From the NCBI RefSeq assembly GCF_024721975.1, contig NZ_JANQBB010000009.1, positions 124,001-188,000 of the forward strand: a DNA stretch of 64,000 nt, read 5' to 3'. This document shows positions 61,501 through 64,000 of the stretch, piece by piece. Under the pieces are notes generated by a model. That model had not been told where the DNA came from, ran no database searches, and was given only the letters and a program-made list of their open reading frames with translations. This stretch comes from Paenibacillus endoradicis (GTDB taxonomy: Bacteria; Bacillota; Bacilli; Paenibacillales; Paenibacillaceae). Numbering within the stretch: the first letter of the stretch is position 1; every line of letters begins with the position of its first letter. The position numbers and the translations under genes are program-made.

Positions 61501-64000
61501 TTACTGTTCCCCAATAATTATCGCTAAATTGTTCTAAGTCTTTGTTATACAATGTAGTCATACCAACGCCTGTAAACCAGCCTTTATGGTTTTCACCGTT
61601 GCCATATTCAAAAGCAGCAATTCGTGGAGAGAACATACTAATACCGAAACCGAACTCGTCACGCAAATGGACTGCGCGATCCATTCCAGCATATTGATAA
61701 TGGCCAACTAACTCACCGCGCGGAACGATTGAATCATCGTTTAACAGCTTTTTGATCAACACCATTTCTGACATACTTGCCCCAACATAATAATTGTCAA
61801 ACGTTGTATCAGAAATAATCCATTCTTTAATCATTTGCTTCATTTTCAGTGCTTGCTCAGCTGGAGCTCCTTCTGCTAATTGAAGCAGGTTTAATATAAT
61901 AATTCTACCAATCGTATGGTCATTAGAAGTTTCACGAGAAATACCACGTCCGCGCAAATTATCCATAATCGCGCCTTTATAAATAACCGGTTCAAAACCT
62001 TCCTCTACCCAACGATATACATTATCAGCATTCGGATCGATGATGTCCCATTCAGAGTCTTTTAATAGATAGAAGAGATCTGCAACTCTTCCAATAAGAT
62101 CTTCTCCGTATCCACCAGTGTAGGCAATATATGTATGCTGAATAAATGATCCATCTTCATAGAAACCATCACCGCTATTTACATATAAGTATGCAGGTGC
62201 CATAGAATCGCGACCTTGGATCATTTTTTCACTTGATTTCCCAATCACACCACGTAACGTAACGATAAATGACTTATTCATTAGATTACCCGCTGTTTCT
62301 GTCACTCCGCTCACCGTACGTTTACTAGGGTTTGGCACGAATCTATCAACTGCACGAATATATTTACTAATCAAAGCAGGTGATAACTCATCGTACATTA
62401 ATACGATCGTGTCATTCACAAGGCGAGGTGTTCCAATTTCCCAATCCCACCAATTGTCATACTCACTTTTAGCTTCGTTATAACGATTCGTGTAAGTCCA
62501 CTCCAAACCTTCAATAATATCTTCACGTAGCATATCATTATGATATAAAGGCGATCCTATCGTTGCATAAGCAAGTGCCATCTGCTTCAAACGGATATAG
62601 TGTGAAGACACCTGTGTAGATATTGTTGTGCTCGGCAAATCATTCCATAAATATGTTCGATTCGCTGTTTTATTCATCGTATCCCAATACCCCGTTAAGC
62701 TAGAGTTACTTACTTCTTCACTCATTGCTTTGATGTTAGCTGAGATATCTGGATCAAGTGGATTAAATCCATCTCCGCCCGTTAGCTTAACAAATTGTTT
62801 CATGCGAATGACATCAAACTCATCCTTCACTTCTTCATCAGGTTTATCCCCATTTATTAAATTCGGCATCGTTTCATAACCAGTTCCATTCGCGATCATC
62901 GCTTGCTCTAATGCCAGCTTACCTGATTTCGGAGTTTTGAACACTGCAATTGGAGAAACAGATACAAATCCTTGCTCACTTGTCAAAATGGTACGAAGCT
63001 TTCCATCCTTCATTTCTTTGAATAACACTTGAACATCACTTTGACTTGGCTCAATGTTGACATCATTAACCGTCATTCCGTTAATGAGCAACTCAATCGC
63101 TTTTGCTCCGACTGGAAGCTGGCTGCCTGCCAGTACGTATTTCTGTGAACTGCCATCTAACTCACTGTTAAGCGTAAGATTAGCATTGTTTTTGTTATTC
63201 ATCTCTGTTTGCTTCAAAAACATTCCCTCTGGCACTACAGAATTGCGTAAGCCTAAATCAGACTTACCAAGTGCACTCAGTGCAATACCATAAATATCAT
63301 ATGTGTTACCGCCATGTAGCAGCTTTTCAGAATATTGTTCCGTAGCTACTGTACGACCGTTTGCTATAATAAATGAAGTTGTTGATGATGGGTTATCATA
63401 ACCATGATTCGTCCAGTTTTGAATTGAACCATCCGGCTGAACTTTACCTCCACCATGATCCGCACTTATTAGAATAAGTGTGTCTTCCAACAATCCTTCG
63501 GCTTGAATCGCTTCAATCAACTGTTTAACTCTTCCATCCGTCGTATTGAAGTTATCATAGAACTTTTTCGAACCAAACCCTGAGCTGTGTAACGCTGCAT
63601 CAATCTCATCAAATGTTACTTGAATAAAATCAGTATCTTTTAATTTGCCGGATCTAATATAATCAAGTGTATTGTTAAGTGTATTGATATCCTCTCCATT
63701 TGCACCACGTACTAGCTCAGCGCCTACAGATTGTTCAACATGTCCGTAAATCGCGTCGAACCAAACGGAAAACAAAGCAGAACGACGCTGTGGAGATTCA
63801 TCGCTAAGCGTTCTGTATATCGTCCCTAGTGGATGACCGTCCATAAACATTGAGCTACTGCTGTATTGATTAGTAGCCGTATTCCAGTTATCTACTTCAT
63901 GCTCTGCAAATGGAACACCTGTTAGCATGGATACCCAGTTTGGCGTTGAAGAAGAAGGCATCGTTGCCCTTACATCATAGCTAGCTGCTCCGCCTTCAGC
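58514..64000 (-). CDS. Alkaline-phosphatase-superfamily / PL8 polysaccharide lyase with LamG, FIVAR, cohesin and dockerin modules (5' end missing)
   Basis: The frame is open to the window edge, so the N-terminus is outside; 1828 residues are visible. In order: phosphodiesterase/sulfatase-like domain (1-250; TMPSSSTPNW nucleophile region, DEIDAALHSSGFG, SADHGGG metal site); linker domain; PL8 lyase (about 395-1100; NWWDWEIGTPR, SFIQHTYIAYTGGYG with catalytic His and Tyr, RGRGISR); fibronectin III (about 1150-1235); LamG (about 1240-1450); FIVAR; cohesin-like (about 1545-1680); FIVAR; and dockerin (about 1770-1828; DVNDNGQVTIGDL, DVTGDGKVDIEDL). PL8 enzymes cleave hyaluronan, chondroitin or xanthan. 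The joined hydrolase could strip sulfate, phosphate or other acid esters from the same polymer. Confidence 0.88.
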   Translation of the reverse strand, partial: AEGGAASYDVRATMPSSSTPNWVSMLTGVPFAEHEVDNWNTATNQYSSSSMFMDGHPLGTIYRTLSDESPQRRSALFSVWFDAIYGHVEQSVGAELVRGANGEDINTLNNTLDYIRSGKLKDTDFIQVTFDEIDAALHSSGFGSKKFYDNFNTTDGRVKQLIEAIQAEGLLEDTLILISADHGGGKVQPDGSIQNWTNHGYDNPSSTTSFIIANGRTVATEQYSEKLLHGGNTYDIYGIALSALGKSDLGLRNSVVPEGMFLKQTEMNNKNNANLTLNSELDGSSQKYVLAGSQLPVGAKAIELLINGMTVNDVNIEPSQSDVQVLFKEMKDGKLRTILTSEQGFVSVSPIAVFKTPKSGKLALEQAMIANGTGYETMPNLINGDKPDEEVKDEFDVIRMKQFVKLTGGDGFNPLDPDISANIKAMSEEVSNSSLTGYWDTMNKTANRTYLWNDLPSTTISTQVSSHYIRLKQMALAYATIGSPLYHNDMLREDIIEGLEWTYTNRYNEAKSEYDNWWDWEIGTPRLVNDTIVLMYDELSPALISKYIRAVDRFVPNPSKRTVSGVTETAGNLMNKSFIVTLRGVIGKSSEKMIQGRDSMAPAYLYVNSGDGFYEDGSFIQHTYIAYTGGYGEDLIGRVADLFYLLKDSEWDIIDPNADNVYRWVEEGFEPVIYKGAIMDNLRGRGISRETSNDHTIGRIIILNLLQLAEGAPAEQALKMKQMIKEWIISDTTFDNYYVGASMSEMVLIKKLLNDDSIVPRGELVGHYQYAGMDRAVHLRDEFGFGISMFSPRIAAFEYGNGENHKGWFTGVGMTTLYNKDLEQFSDNYWGTVNMYRLPGITTDGSGSGTPTDWKSYPNPNTWVGGSSIDNLHGSVGMQFSLSQNTGSPLEGKKSWFMFGDQIVALGSNIKNTNANLVETIVENRKLNESGNNKLTVNGSEKPSSLGWAEKMSNVQWAHLAGTVEGSDIGYYFPENATISGLREARTADWKQVNKNNSTTPVTENYLSLAFDHGKTPTNANYSYVILPNKDAAATASYAAKPTIKIIENTAEAHAAMDTSLQAVGVNFWNDAVKSVNVDGHPFITSNKKASVTTIEQDGQIRIGVSDPTKANKGTIQIEVNRSATGVISLDPAITVTQLSPTIQMTVNTAAAFGETFTAQFNLEDPEPAEAPVLISAENKASQIVLKWGATNGATGYKVKYGTEAGNYSDSIDITSIGVMNEYAIKGLMIGKEYYFVVVAYNSLGESALSNELSATPLPKVSLLRILDLKLDGSLTDSSSKQNNGSATGTVQYVNGETKGQAIDLNNGYITLDANKLKLGADQNFTVAFWMKSGNQGSADTTFISNKDWASGANQGWVIGMDKGNLTWNFKGSNSARVDLKPTVATVGDDKWHHIAISHDRTGNAVIYVDNKVIKTISITGAGNIDTTLALNIGADGKGAYRYKGLLDDIQIYSSALSSVEISALYESHFAEEVDRSTLQQLMNMTKAIYDAAVEGTEAGHYPVGSKKVLNDVYEWAQIVMNDNEAIVEEVSAVQNVLTRALQDFRNSVIVKPIVGPYAELSGVSSIQSDMTFDVTYQLGNIDMDNGIYGQQLTFTYDEEQVELLSVESVREGIQIYSETLTSGKVHILAVSLGEDNVVKDDAVLLKLQFKAKSASGVTSITLSQATISGADGIEIKLDTVIHNVIITNVEMVALDALIVNAQNKHDEAIEGTSTGQYPHGAKAKLQEAIDVAKVVAENANATNEQIEEAIAALNEALQTFITSIKVGIPGDVNDNGQVTIGDLALIAKYYGKKVGDANWNEAKFADVTGDGKVDIEDLALMAKLIFE

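Overview
The window is AT-rich Firmicutes chromosome. Ribosome binding sites are strong (AAGGAGG type), sigma-A promoters are near consensus, and rho-independent terminators are abundant. The bkd cluster with lipB, the DUF2627 and YjzC proteins, a Prli42-like miniprotein, several S-layer-homology (SLH) surface proteins and a large carbohydrate ABC operon without its own ATPase all point to Paenibacillus or a close relative in Paenibacillaceae. No tRNA, rRNA, CRISPR array, transposase or phage gene was seen.

Region 1 (1-9.0 kb): branched-chain 2-oxo acid dehydrogenase genes on the minus strand (lpdA, bkdAA, bkdAB, bkdB, lipB), with a peptidase T-like gene and a 32-codon Prli42-like gene beyond them. 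Two unusual repeat blocks lie here: a 187-bp tandem repeat next to lipB and a five-copy 83-bp hairpin array between lpdA and bkdAA. They appear to belong to one dispersed family. Region 2 (9-26.5 kb): ordinary housekeeping and accessory genes. These include a secreted protein, a glycosyltransferase with a phosphodiester glycosidase, a heterodimeric ABC exporter, a soluble chemoreceptor, a LysR/MetE-like pair, a quinone-stress pair behind a probable MhqR operator, and a YolD-like gene behind a LexA box. Two small genes here are broken by an apparent one-base deletion, and a decayed paralogue fragment of the MetE-like gene is visible.

Region 3 (26.5-43.7 kb): a carbohydrate locus. A ten-gene minus-strand operon runs GH9 hydrolase, ROK kinase, ThuA-like, sugar isomerase/epimerase, binding protein, two permeases, VOC, ThuA-like, SIS sugar isomerase. 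A second group is GH9 plus MFS transporter, and a third is dehydrogenase plus LacI repressor. Three promoters each carry the same LacI-type palindrome (TGTGWAWCGNTACACA), so the LacI protein probably controls all three units. Both GH9 enzymes lack a signal peptide and probably work on imported oligosaccharides.

Region 4 (43.7-50.2 kb): an isolated short flagellin, a lipoprotein and MntH, followed by a cobalamin riboswitch with a terminator. The riboswitch leads into a surface protein made of three SLH domains plus an alpha/alpha-toroid, and then a membrane-anchored DUF4430 protein. Together these two proteins reproduce the two-domain layout of animal intrinsic factor/transcobalamin, which suggests a surface B12-capture device.

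Region 5 (50.2-64.0 kb): a SEC-C protein and a PrsA/SurA-like foldase, then a cohesin protein with three SLH repeats beside two very large secreted polysaccharide-active proteins. Each large protein carries both a cohesin-like module and a C-terminal dockerin. One has a parallel beta-helix; the other joins an alkaline-phosphatase-superfamily domain to a PL8 lyase and runs off the window end. This looks like a minimal cellulosome-like assembly on the S-layer, possibly a chain-forming one.
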